Source of the DNA: Takakia lepidozioides
Lineage: Eukaryota; Streptophyta; Takakiopsida; Takakiales; Takakiaceae
DNA length: 64,000 nucleotides
Assembly: GCA_030704615.1 (NCBI GenBank)
Contig: CM060731.1
Coordinates: 31,434,001-31,498,000 of the forward strand
Direction of reading: 5' to 3'
In this document: piece by piece, positions 20,859 to 33,333 of the stretch
Layout of the letters: each line of letters opens with the position of its first letter
How positions within the stretch are numbered: the first letter of the stretch is position 1
Made by a program: the position numbers and the translations under genes
The notes under the pieces: generated by a model
What the model was told of the DNA's origin: nothing
Databases searched by the model: none
Seen by the model: the letters and a program-made list of their open reading frames with translations, nothing else

Positions 20859-23682
20859 ATGGCGAAGGCACAGGTCTTAGTGTGGGTTATGTTCCACTGG
20901 GCAACACTGATCCAAGGAGCCTTCGCAAATGGAGGACAGTACTTCATACCAGCAAAACCATTGGTGCCGGCCTTCTTTATATTTGGGGACTCTCTTGCTG
21001 ACGCAGGCAACAACAACCACTTGTATACAGTGGCCCGGGCAAACTACTTACCCTATGGAAAGGACTTCGACACACACATGCCAACAGGAAGGTTTTGCAA
21101 TGGACGCAATGGAATGGATGTCCTTGGTGAGTAAATTATGCTGGTCACATGGCCTTGCAAATTCTGCAGCTCCACGAAGAAACTTCGAGTTCAGTTGGGT
21201 ACACTTGATACTACATGCCTCACACAGATCTTTAATGTACCACGAAGTGAATGTCAGGGATTCTGTTTGTGGATTCAGATTAGAAAGTTGAAGGATTTTG
21301 GGTAGTCTTCCTAAATTTGTGGAAAACTAGACCTTGAAACGTAGTCAAACAGGTCTCTATATGCATCCCCCAAGTTTTGCATAGAGATTTGAAAAGCTTC
21401 AACTCTACAAAGTTGCTCACATGTGATTTGTTACAGTCCATGGTTCCGAATTAATGCCTACCCACGCTGTTGGATAACCTGCAGCTGCGTTCTTGGGTTT
21501 GCCCTTGGTGCCACCATATCTCGATCCCGGAACGAAAGGTGAACGGCTACTGCAGGGCGTGAATTTTGCATCAGGGGGCTCGGGCATCCTCAACCAAACT
21601 GGCCTCGATGTTGTACGTTTGTCAGGTTATGTCTTGACAGTGACGTCGTAAATGGGTTAGTTGACGTTCAATGCAAGTTCGCCCGAGTTGGAAACTTCAC
21701 TGTGTCATGTTTCCAAGAAGATTAACGTATGATGTGAATGATGGCAGGGCGAACTTATGCCATTGTCATGCCAGATAGATGCATTCCAGAAAGTGAAGGA
21801 AGAGATTTATGGGATGCTTGGGCCCCAGGCTAGCCATGATTTCTTTGCCCAGTCATTCTTCTACATCATCTCTGGGAGTGACGATATAATCAATGGATAC
21901 TATGGCATTGTGCCAAGCGAGCTGCCCAGCCTGTATACACCGTCGGAGTTTCAAGACCTCCTTATATCAACGCTCTCTTCTCAGATTGGGGTAAAATCCT
22001 GTACTGTTGATGGCGTCGAATAGCACTACAAAAGTGCATTGTCAAGCTTGTGTGTAAACTTATTGATTTAATGGAGGTGAAATGCAGCTCTGAAATGTAG
22101 ATCTTCCTGGTAGGGCGTGCAGATTTATAACAGGGGACTGGAGTTGGTATACATGTGTGAAATTGAAGTGAAATTTCCTCCTTGTGTTTGTGCAGTTTCT
22201 TTACAGCCTGGGGGCCAGAAAGATTGGAGTGGCTGGTCTTGGACCACTGGGGTGTGTCCCCTCACAGCTCAGCAGGTACCACAGCATGGGGGCATGTGTG
22301 CCTTTTCTGCAAACGACTGCTCTGAGTTTTAACAGTGCCCTGATAAGCATGCTCGCTAACTTGAGAGCCAGGCTGCCAGGGTTAGGGTTGGTGTACAACG
22401 ATTTTTTCTCCGTGCTCCAAGCTGCAGTCCAAAATCCTCCGGCTTATGGTGAGTGGAACAACTACCATCTTGGTTTTGTCCCAACCCTGATTGTTCGTAA
22501 ACCCCAGAATCATGATTTACAAGATCCTGACGGTTCACTAACAGAAATTGGGAACTTAGGAATATGCTTCCCTGAGGGAGGATTGGGTCACATTACAATG
22601 TACATCTGAGGTGGAATATGGAGATAAGCTTTAGTCCTTGACTAATTGTGGCCACCATACAGATAGCCACCATACAAATTGGGAACATAGGAATATGCTT
22701 CCCTGGGGAGGATTGGGTCATTGTGACCCAATCCCCCCATGTGATGTGGAATATGGACTTAGGGCAGATAAGCTTTAGTCCTTGCCTAATTGTGGCCACC
22801 ATACAGATAGCAATAGCAAGTGCTTTTTGGCACATACCCAGAGAACAAGTGCGTTTGGGAGGTGGTTATAACGGTACCTTGGTGATGAGATTGTCAGTAG
22901 CTAAGAATATTATTTCACGGTCAAGATGAGTGCAAGCATTCATGAACAAGTTTGTTATTTATCATGGGTTCATCTCATGGGCAATCTTGATTGGTTTCTC
23001 CTTAAAAGGGGGTACTATCAGCTGCATCACTGCTATTACTGAGGCAGGGCTGTGATCGCTCCAAGTCAATTGTGTGCAAGAATAATAGACCTCAGAATAT
23101 TGAATGACTGCAAAAGTGAGTTTCAGGACTATCTGACAATTTAAAGCTAATTTGTGTCCTGCAAAAGGAGACTAGTTGTTGCAGAAACCAGCTGTGTATG
23201 TACTAGATGACCAGATATTGTGTGGCAAGCATGACAAGGTTCCTAGGTTGAGTGAATTGCATAGGAAAATTCATATAGACTAACAACCCTGGCAGTGGGA
23301 ATTCTGGCACATTCCATGGTGAGCATGGTCAATGCACATTTCAGTTCAGATAGTGGATGTTGCAGAGAGGGTGCAAATTTGTCTTGTTTAGACCCAGGAG
23401 AGGCTCTCTAAGCCATCGGTCCCACTTAACGAGATAAATCAAACATGCAATGACTGTGCAGGATTTTTAAATGGAGATACTGCATGCTGTGGCTCTGGCA
23501 AGTTTGGATCAGCATTCCCATGCTACCCTAATCTCAAGATCTGTGAGAATACACGCGACTACATTTGGTGGGACTGGTTTCATCCGACTGATAAGATGTA
23601 CAGAGAGCTCATACAGGCTGTTTTCTTCAAGGGCCCTCCCTTCAGTATTCCTGTGAGTGTGCAGCAGTTTGTGGTTTCGTAA
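20859..23682 (+). CDS. GDSL esterase/lipase, five exons, 370 residues
   Basis: A secreted SGNH-fold hydrolase of the plant GDSL family, presumably acting on acyl or acetyl esters in the wall or apoplast. Exons by splice sites and phase are 20859-21126, 21485-21612, 21748-21990, 22196-22448 and 23462-23682, 1,113 nt in all. Residues 1-23 form a hydrophobic signal peptide. An ATG twelve codons upstream (20823) is a possible alternative start, but 20859 places the signal peptide best. Block I is [12 protein letters not shown] with nucleophile Ser45. Block V is D335-W-F-H338. Block III reads G175-S-D-D, where the family has G-x-N-D, so the oxyanion-hole Asn is Asp177. The mirror-image paralogue at 24.8-27.9 kb keeps Asn. 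All splice sites are GT/AG and there is no stop, so the gene looks expressed, but its catalytic competence is doubtful. The natural substrate is unknown. Confidence 0.92.
22545..22811. repeat. Tandem duplication of about 130 bp in GDSL intron 4
   Basis: Two diverged copies (22545-22667 and 22676-22811) share the start AAATTGGGAAC, the middle GATAAGCTTTAGTCCTTG and the end CACCATACAGATAGC. The second copy contains a perfect inverted repeat with 11-bp arms (GGATTGGGTCA, 22710-22720, and TGACCCAATCC, 22724-22734). Confidence 0.85.
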
Positions 23683-24816
23683 TTTGTCTGTTCTCTTACA
23701 AGACATTTCCAAAAACACATGCGAGCGTGTCATTACTTCATGGCTTGGTTTAAGGTCAGAAGAAGCGTAATTTTCATAGTGGTGTAAGTGTTCCCCCTTC
23801 GGTGGAAGAGAGGACTCCTCTCTCTTTTCTGAACCAAATGGTTGAGAGATGCAACTAAACTTTGAAAACCAGAAAAAGGAGCGTACCCACAGTTTGGCCC
23901 AAAAGTTGCTCCGGCAACTTCATAAAGCAGTAGATTATAGATGACCCAAGCGGGTGGTGGTTAGATTAATCGCTGTTCCAAGTGCCTGCAAGTCCTCAAT
24001 GTTCCGAGTGTGATGCTCATCTGCACCTTTCCAGCATAAAAAAGAAATCTTAACTCATTCGAAGGTATCCAATTTGTGATGTATTCAGTAAGAAAGCTAC
24101 CTCATTTCTCTCCATTCCATCATGTCTTCCTGTGTTCCCAAGTAGAATGTAATAAACTCAGCATTCTCATAGATGAACAGTATAATTTGCCTCTATCTCA
24201 AGTTCTCTCCCCCATTCTGAGTACATTTTCCATAACAATGGTGCTGTTTTTTTGGCGCTAATATTTCCTGTGACAGATGAAATATCTATAAGTTCAAATT
24301 GAAACTGCGTCATAATAAAAGCCTGTGGTGATATCATCTCACATGTTGAGGGTGCAGGTCACTTCACAACCAACTGTCATTCAGGAGAAAACAAATATTG
24401 CAATGCTCAACACAGATACATCGACGTTGTGATAAACTAGAATTGATGTGACATGTTTGATATCAACTGATTAGCCAAGCTCTACTTCACTTTGGTTTAT
24501 TTTGTCCAGAGTGAGGACGTATATGGAGGACTGCTCCTTGAGCGAGGTGTCAATGTATGTGCATGATCAATAGTAGAAGAAATGTTCTGTCGACTTCAGT
24601 TTGAACTGATCACTTATTCTAAGAGTATCAATTTTGTGCCGAGATGTAATCTTGAGGCTGAGGGAGCAGACTGAGGGAGCAAAGTTCCTACTTTCGGAAT
24701 GACTGATGAAGGCAGAAGGAATTCTAGCCGGTGAGAAGAGGAGGCCTGAGGAAGAAAGGCAGTCAACTGTGTATCAACTGTATCAGGTAGATCAAGTGGA
24801 CATTGGAGATTTATAT
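23683..24816. other. Space between two convergent GDSL genes
   Basis: Both 3' untranslated regions must lie in this 1.1 kb. A CATAATAAAAG on the plus strand near 24310 may be a polyadenylation signal. No other feature is recognisable. Confidence 0.5.
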
Positions 24817-27800
24817 TCAAATCTGCAGTGAAACTAAGTATTGACCACTGTAAGGCTCACTGAAGGGCGGGCCATTGTAGTAAATGAAATCTGCAATCTG
24901 TCGATACATTTTGTCGGTGGGGTGATTAGAGTCAAACCACATGTAGTTTTCTGGATCAGCACAAATGGGCACAGTTGGCAAGCACGTGAAACCTCCGTTA
25001 AACTTGCCAATCCCACAGCACGCTGTATCTCCATTCTGGAAACCTGCCAACCAAGAGAAGATCAATCAGAAAGATCTAGAGTACTGTGTAACAATACTGG
25101 TCACGGAAAACTCAAGCCCCGTTTTCCAAAGTAGATTCGACTCTTGACTGCACAGCGTCGCCAGAATCATCATCGCAACCCTGCGGGTCTTCCGTCCTAT
25201 TGAGTCGTTTGGAGAAAATATCAAATTGGGACCACCATACTTTTTAGAAGACGTGACTATGTCGAAGAAGAAACTCACCAAATTGATGCGGATTATTGCT
25301 TGCATCATAGATACTGTCAAAAATATTGTTGTAGATGAGGAGAAAATCCGGAAGCGTTGCCCTCAAGTTCGGTAGCATGGCTCTAACAGCTACATTGTGT
25401 TTCAAGGCTGCATCGTTCAAAAAATTTACACATGGCCCGGTGCTATTGTATCTGCTCCGCTGCGAAGGACAGCAACCTATTGCCGGAGCTCCGGCTACGC
25501 CCACCTTGCGGGCCCCCAAATTGTAGAGAAACTGTCATAGAAAGAGGGGAAGCTGTTGTTAGCCTCGACTATATTGGCTGTTCTTTATTTGAGATCCTTG
25601 TCCCCAAGTGGATGATCGTACACCTCTCTCGGCAGAGAAGAGATGGCGAGGTTAAAGGAAAATAAGGGAATAGAAGAGGCAAATCCTTCAGAGCTATGTC
25701 TAAGTGCAAATCCATGCCCAAACTGTACACAACAACCTGCAGATCCAGAACTGTAAGATGGGGTGCCTTGAATAAATTGTGGTGTCAAAAGCAAGATTAC
25801 TAGCTGGCCGTCTCCACCTGCATGTGGATCTAGGGTAAATATGTAAGATCAAGTTGAAGCTTCTACGCTCTGCAACTTCTCACCGACAAACTTATTTTTC
25901 CAGTCTGGAAGACATACTGAAGCTTCACCTGCCCACCTTGGTCTTCGCATAATTTCCTGGGGATATTATTTGAACAGAAAGAAAGTTAATGAAATTCATG
26001 ACACTTTCCGACGTCCTCGGTGCATGCTCAAACAGCTCATGGGACGAGAATGCAGGATGAGGGACCAAAGAGAGAGAGAGAAAGAGAGAGAGAAAGTTGT
26101 GAAATCTTACCGTGAGTTTCTCGGAAAGAGTAGTCGTAACGAGCTGAACGTAATCTGGAATATCCATACCAGGCGGTGAGGTTGGAATGTAGAAGTAGTA
26201 TCCATTGGTATAGTCATTGGCGCCAGTAAGGAAGTAGTAAAGTGAATTACGAAAGAACTTATCCCCTGCCTCTTTCCCAAGCATCTGGTAGATTTCTGGC
26301 TGCGTTCGATCTCGGAAGTATCCCAACTGCTCGGACAATGTGATTATTTGTCCCTGTCACCACCCACGTCACACGATTCGGACGAGCTCAGCAATACGGA
26401 AATCATGGCACCAGAGGGCAGTCGGATTTTCTTTCTACTTACGTACATGTGTGTATGTCGTCAGTCCTGATTCAAATTACCAAACCACAACTGATTGCTC
26501 TTGGAGCTGGAACATCATACATATATACTGGATAAGACAACAACAGGAAACTGGCAGCGAGAACCTGCACGATTCCCTATTGAAGTGAAGCTCCTAACCT
26601 TGACCCTGAAATGGTGTTGGGGTGGAGAGAAGGGAGGAAGCCGCGCAGTGCGTCCTAAAGACCCAGTTCCTAAAGCCTCCAATTGGGTACCCGTGCATCC
26701 TAAGACATTTCACTTACGAAATATCGGCCAGTTTCATTGAGGATGCCCGCGCCTGCGGATGCATAATTCACCCCCTGGAGCAGCCGTTCGCCCTTCACTT
26801 CAGGATCCAGAAATGCCGGCAACAAAGGCAGCCCCACCAACGAAGCTGCAAACGACACCATTAGTTGAGCGAGGATCAACAATCTAGAAAAGGTTCACTT
26901 TGGTATCACCTATTAGGAAGAAACTCAATCCACTTGTAGCAGACTGTTGCACTCAGTTTCATCTGATACTAGCTTGAACTTGCATCATGGCCAGACGATC
27001 AATTATGTGCAGTGTGTCAATCTTATTGTGTCACATGTGACTTGTTGTTACTAACGGGATCTTCCTGCTCTAAATATTAGACTTAATCACGTTCCAGTGA
27101 CGGTCTTTACAGAGAACCACTGTAACGCTTAAGCATGGGTTGAAACCAATCTACCCGAAGCGAATTGTTTTGGACGTGTGCTGTTTCTGTTTCAATTGGC
27201 GATGTGTACGTACACTGCATGTTTCCTCACCAACTGCTCATATCTCAAATACAACATCTACTAGATGAGGACTAGATGTATCCTGCCCTTAAGAGGACAA
27301 GTGGCCCTGAATCCTCGATTTCGCAGAGTTAAACGAGAGTTAAACCTGGCCCTGTTGATCAATACCAGTGAAGGTCAAGTGCATATATTGCTAGCTAGCG
27401 TGGTCGTAACGCCCTCCCGATGCTAAATCGGATTTTGTAGCTCGATCCAGAACACATCTGAGGTGGATCGTTCAATCTTGCAGTCTAACGTGAATTGGGC
27501 TTTCGAATTTCAATTTCATCTGAAATGCAGCACCTGAACTTTCCTGAAGAACGCTGCCCTTTTCAGAAACTGGCAATACTTTGGTAGATTTAGCACTGCT
27601 TTGGTCTTTCATGATATGGGATTTTACTCGGACCAGGAGAGTTGAGTACTTACCCAAGGCGTCCATTGGGGTGCGGCCATTGGTAAATCTTCCTGTAGGT
27701 TTGTGTGTGTCAAACTGTCGTCCATAAGGTTGGAAGTCGGCCTTGGCCAGTGACTTAAGGTAGTTGTTGTTGCCCGGGTCGGAAAGGGAGTCGCCAAAAA

Positions 27801-27933
27801 CAAAGAGTGCTGGAACCAAAGGCTTCGACGGCGTTGGGGCCTGACCCTTGACAGCAATCAATGTTCTTAGAAGCAGCAATGGCCACAAGAAACTAGTGAC
27901 GGTCCACGCACACTGTCCTAGGCGCCATGCCAT
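24817..27933 (-). CDS. GDSL esterase/lipase paralogue, five exons, 376 residues
   Basis: Minus-strand paralogue of the neighbouring GDSL gene, in tail-to-tail orientation. Exons are 27933-27654, 26845-26718, 26353-26111, 25531-25279 and 25043-24817, 1,131 nt in all. Internal exons 2, 3 and 4 are 128, 243 and 253 nt, exactly as in the other copy. The start at 27933 is the first ATG of the frame and gives a hydrophobic signal peptide of about 30 residues. All SGNH blocks are intact. FGDS carries Ser49, block II is [10 protein letters not shown], block III is G180-A-N182-D, and the Asp-His pair is D339-S-N-H342. The enzyme should therefore be a competent secreted ester hydrolase. Its substrate cannot be named from sequence. 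The conserved intron positions and phases show that the pair arose by duplication of a five-exon gene with inversion of one copy. Confidence 0.93.
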
Positions 27934-30900
27934 TGCTCCTATGCGACCCCTCAAATTTCCGCAATCCACCTGACAAGCATATGCTAGTTACCATATACGT
28001 CAAAGAAGGGAAGAAACGCTAGGACAATACAGTCCACACGACCACTCCAACCGACCAATGGATCCCAATTAAAATTTTGATTTGAGTCGTAGATAAACGC
28101 TCACACAACTAGTTATTCATGAAGGACTTGTTGAATTAAGCACTCTCCATTTGGTCAGACGAGAACGAGAGAGAGAGAGAAAGAGAGAGCGCGCGCGGGA
28201 GAGGGACAGCTGATGAGCACTGTGAGACAAGACTGTGCAAGTCCTCGGTGAGCTGATCTAGCTTTCATACTCAACTCCACCACAACACTTGTTTCGTGGT
28301 TACTGAACCTGCACTGTAACCATATACACAACACACTGTCTGTGCAGGCAGCTGCTCTAGACACAAACTTGAGGAAGACAGTGACGTCAAAGCTGCAAAA
28401 CAACCTGGGGCTGGAAGAGCTGCCTGCTTCAGGTCGAGTTATTTGTTGGAGCCATGTGACTTCTTCCAGAATTGCAGGGAACTTGCAGCCCGATTGTTTA
28501 TGATATATCTTGGAGCTGCCTCTGTGAAACGCTCTTATTCCGCCACTTGAGGCCAGCTTCAGGGGAATACAAAATACATTCTCGTTCTCCAACATGTTCC
28601 GACACACTTGCAGTGCTGTTCAGCATGTGGATGTGCTGTAGTGGGAGGAGAATACGGGCCAGCACTTGATGAGAGTCTGGCGTGGAACTCTCACTTATAA
28701 AAACCAACCAGGCACATAACATTTTTACACCTTCTTCAAGGGATGAATATTGGAGGCATTGCCCAAGGTGACAGCCGGTGTGATATTCATGTGTAAGCTA
28801 TATATAGGGACAAGACCAGTCTTGAATCTTGACCCTATGATATAGAGACCTGCATGGACCACCGATGAACCATGAGGACTTGCTATAAACGGAGTCCAAA
28901 CAGAGTCCTTAGCCCACACCAGTTTAGGTGCCCAGTTCTTTTACTCGTTCAAGGTCACCTAGGAGCAAGTCTTATCAATCCTCGACAATCCATCACCTTC
29001 ATTCACTGAACAACGGGACAAAAAACGAGTTCTTCCGAATTTTTTGTACCTCCTAGGTTTGCATAAAACATAGTTATGGGTGTTGGGGACCCGCCTCAGG
29101 TAGCGATGTCAGAGCTTCCTGGAATCGGGAATCGTCAGTTAACAACTAAGCTATGAACCCGTGGGATCCCCCTTGTTGACAGTTGTGTTGGATGATGTCA
29201 ACCCCATTATAGAGAGTCTGCAAAGACACCGGCTAATAAAGGAAGTGAGAAGAACTGCTCGCAGCTGTGGATTTCATTTGTGGACAGTCTCTGAAACACT
29301 CTTCACAGCCTCAAGGACCATCCAAAAGTAACCAGGTTGCATAATAAGTAGTAATGCAACCATTGCTGTTCCACCCTAACTTAGGATGATGTAATTAATG
29401 AAGAGGCCATAATAAACATAAGTGTTGTGCAAGTTGCTTTTGGCGAAATGAGCCTTACAAATATCTTATTTAAGATATTCTGAGGACCCAATGTCCAAAA
29501 AAAAATAGTAAATGGAATATTCAATTTAAAAAAAAAATTGTCAACTTACATCTTTGTGCAGACCAAGCATAATTTCAATTCTAAGCATCTTTGTAGTCTC
29601 AACTGGACTCCATCTTTCAAACTAGGAATACTAGACAGCTGACGGGAGTTTAATGCATGCATGGGACACGTACAGGTATGGTTTCACTGCAGGGGCTGTC
29701 CTGCTGTCCTGTCTCGGTTTTCTTAATGTTCTAGCTCGCAACATATATTGTGGTCACTTGGAGACCACCCACAAAATGGGGCAGTACCGCAAGGGGGAGT
29801 GGCTCTTATTTACGCTAACTCCGATTGCCATCCATCTTCTCTCTCTGGTCACATGGAGAGGATGTGACATGTCAGCTACTCTGACCGGACTTTGCAAAAA
29901 CAATTATTCATTAAGTTTAAACTAACTTAATGTGATGTGGATATTCAGAAAATTTGTAGAGTATGCAGTTCTGCTTGCTCACACGGTACCCAACCTCGGT
30001 TACTTACTTACTGAAAAATGTCATCCTAAGTTTTGGGCGCTAGAAGTCATCAGCAAATGTAAATTCAGAATGAAAAAGTGTCCAGGGATCGAGCAAGGGA
30101 AATTTCGTTTGAATCAGTTGCCACCTAACTTTCACATTGTGGGCTCTGGTTTTGGCGGTTTCCACGACAGATCTCCCTGTCCAAGAGCCATACCAGTCCA
30201 AGTTTGTGTGGCAACCCATTTGCTTCCACATAGAAGATCGACAATCGACAAGCGACTGTTGTCACGGGATCCTGTTAGAAACACAGAACAATGATGGCCA
30301 ACCACCCTGTATATGTTGTCAACCGAATGCATTAGTGTTCCACGAATTTGTTGTGTACCAGGTGCACACCTCGTGAAACGAACCAAGGGTGATGATGAGA
30401 CCAGCCCAGTTTTGCCTACGATGTTATCAACTGCATGGATTAAAGTATCGTGCTGGACATTATTATCGTGAAGAGTTAATTGCAGAAGATACAATCTGAA
30501 AGCTTGTCCTTGGATCATTCACTTGCCACCCAGACACAATGTCTCCGATCTAACCTGGCAGCAATGAAGCTCCGGGTGCAGCTGCAATCCAATCCCCTTA
30601 GTCAGCCCAAAAGTTGGCACTTGGCACCTCTGGGTGGCGTCCTCGGAGTTGCAGAGCAGCTTGACTTGTACACTGACACAGTTTTAGTATGTGAATGTTG
30701 CGTTCGACCTCTCTCTGGAGTCTGCACGCTTTCTGCACATTGGGTTCACGTTCTGCAACTGTGGGTGCCGTGAGGTCCCATAGTAAGTAGAATGGCCTCT
30801 CTCGTGGACTGCCAGAAGTGGGCAACTGATTGCCCTAAAGTAAAGACGTTTCATCACGCAACCAGGGGGCCCCATGGGGATGGAGCCCTACTTACTAATC

Positions 30901-33333
30901 TCGCCTCAATTCCCCTCACTCAAAATCTTAAAAAAACCACCAAGAAATGATATGTTTCTCCAAATAATGCGCCCCACATTCAACACTGGTGTTTTCTGGA
31001 TCTGAGGCTGATTGCCCTGGAAATTGGCAGGTGGGTGCAGGAGGAAGGTGGCACACCAATGCATATAGTATATACCAGTCCTTCACCTATCTACCAGTCG
31101 AGGTAAGCACATAATGTGCGGTCCAAGTTCGTAAAAGAGTTAATTTTCTATAAGTTACACCATTTCTTCACTATGTCCAGGGGTCGTATTTTTAGAGAAA
31201 GTTAGACAATATGGCACTGGGCTGTAAAGACTATACCTCACCTGAAGAATGATATGTAAATGATTCATCTAATTGAGGAAATATGTTGTGGAAGTAGTAA
31301 CTGCAAACTGGGTACAGAGGAAGCTTCAAGGGTTCTACCACAGTTGAGGAAATAGGTAGTGCAGATGGATTTGTCTAAAAAAACCGTAGAGAAACATGTG
31401 CCCACGTCCAACTAACGTGATAACTTGGCTGGGCATGATCACATGAATGCAGTAAGCAAGCATCGACTATGGTACATAATAATGAAGGGTGGGAGCGGCG
31501 GACACATTAATGAAAATGTCCAACACATCTGACTCGCCTTTCTAAAATGTCAGGGAGAGTAATTGAGAGCACCCAAACTTCATGTGCAGTCTTAAACCTA
31601 GAGTGGGTTAGGTGCCTTGTTCTCAGGGGCTAACATCCTATTTGGGGGCTAGGAATCCTAGACCAAAGTTAATGCTGTATGGAGTGGTGGGTGGACCAAG
31701 GAACAGTGCACACAAAGAAGGGTCTGGATCCTTTTTCACCTTGGACCCCTACTTGCTACCCAAAACAAAGTATGATCAGAGGCACACAGACCAAGCAAAA
31801 CCTTCACAATGGGGTGGAAGGTTCAACATTCCTTCTGACCAGAGCTTAGTCCTGCGTCACAGGCCAGCAGCAACGTTACAAGTGGATTGCAACTCTGAGA
31901 CCAAGCATGCATGTGGTGGATAGTTAGGAAAAGGTGGTTTGGCCTAAATCCCAGATGAGAAGAGATTGAGATTTGAATCTACTGCTGCCCAGAGTCTCTT
32001 ATGTGTCAGCAAAGACTTGAGGGAACTAAGAGTCTCTTATGCTTTCTATGTCAATGCTCTGAACATACTTAATCCCTTTCATCCTTGAATATCTCCTCGT
32101 ACCTCACCACACAGAATTTGATGCTTTGAACATTCTTAATTCCTCTCATCATACAATATCTCCTCGTACCTCACCAGGCAATGCACGGAATTTGCATGTG
32201 ACTAATGTCTATGCAGTGAAGGTGTGTCTCATCATAATTAAGGTGAAAAGTTGGAATTAGTACAGCTGTGTATGGCGAACCTATACTCAAACTGGAGTCC
32301 CACACACAAAAAATTGGCCGAGGCTGACTGCATCAAATTTGCCTTCCAAGGATATGGGATGTAAGATTCATGCACCTTCATCAGGGGTGGACCCACTACA
32401 CAATCCATGTGGCAGGGTTAGTGCAAGGCAGCAAAATTTCTCTATGACCAGCCTCATCTTTCACTGGGGCTTCACAGACTGGTCCCACTCATTCATATGC
32501 TGTATCAGATCCAGCACAAGTGGCAGGTTCCATGGCTGTTTCTATTGGTTGTACTCAACCGCACTCTTCACCATTAGACAAAGTGGAGATATGCATGATC
32601 ATTCCCCCTCATCGCTTATATCACTGTTCTTCAGTACACATGTGGACACTAATGCCACCTCTCAATTTTTACCTAGTCCGAGATTTTGATGACCAAAAGC
32701 AGTCTGCATCTGCAACCTGAACTTCCCTCTGCCTTCTCCCTCTTCTCTACTTTCTGAAATCTGACCCTCCTAAGAAATTTCTCATTCAGAAATGCTCTGA
32801 AACAAACAATCTCACAGTGTGACATTTCTGCTAAAATCATTCCCTTGATTCCTAGAGGTCTAAGGCTAGCCTTGTACCCTGGCGTGTCAATACGCACCAT
32901 TTCGAAGGCATTCCACTCCAACAACTTCCCTACAACCTTTATCCATCTTGCACGAAACATATGGTGAGGATCAATTTGGGGCCACAAAACGTCTACCTAC
33001 CTATTAAGATACAAGACTGTTGGTAGACTAGAGCTTCAATCAAGTGAGCAAGTGCATCAGATCTCTAAGTTCACGTGGCAGTTTCATCTGAATACTAGCA
33101 CTCAAAAGAACACTGCATAAACAGTCTGATGTTACACTGTGCATAACTTCACACTGAGTTCCATACCCTGATGGATGCAAATGGCAGGACTGGCTCCAGA
33201 AGGGCATCTATATTTCGGGGATTGTGCCACTCAGGCAAGGTCAACGACAACCCTGACACTGTTCGTCTCTTGATAGATCACTTGCATGCACCTCCACCAC
33301 TCTAAAAAGAAGGGACCTCGCTCATCTTGCAGT
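27934..33333. other. Long intergenic region, no recognisable gene
   Basis: This 5.4 kb contains the upstream flank of GDSL gene 2 and the downstream flank of TPLATE. A GA-rich simple repeat lies at 28163-28200 and a TATATATA stretch at 28798-28806. A tRNA-like segment near 29090-29170 has an A-box-like part but no B box. A diverged 67-bp tandem duplication lies at 32053-32176. Several frames of 90-150 codons exist but show no domain and overlap on both strands. I call nothing coding here. Confidence 0.5.
32053..32176. repeat. Two-copy tandem repeat of about 67 bp
   Basis: The segments 32053-32109 and 32120-32176 share ATGCTnTGAACATnCTTAAT at the start and ATCTCCTCGTACCTCACCA at the end, with moderate divergence between. 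Confidence 0.8.

Noticed and set aside
28155-28607. 150-codon minus-strand frame upstream of GDSL gene 2
   Set aside because: Composition is irregular with no domain, and it ends in translated GA microsatellite; more likely promoter or untranslated sequence.
29653-30294. Two plus-strand frames of 90 and 120 codons
   Set aside because: No domain, overlapped by frames on the other strand, and no splice or homology support.
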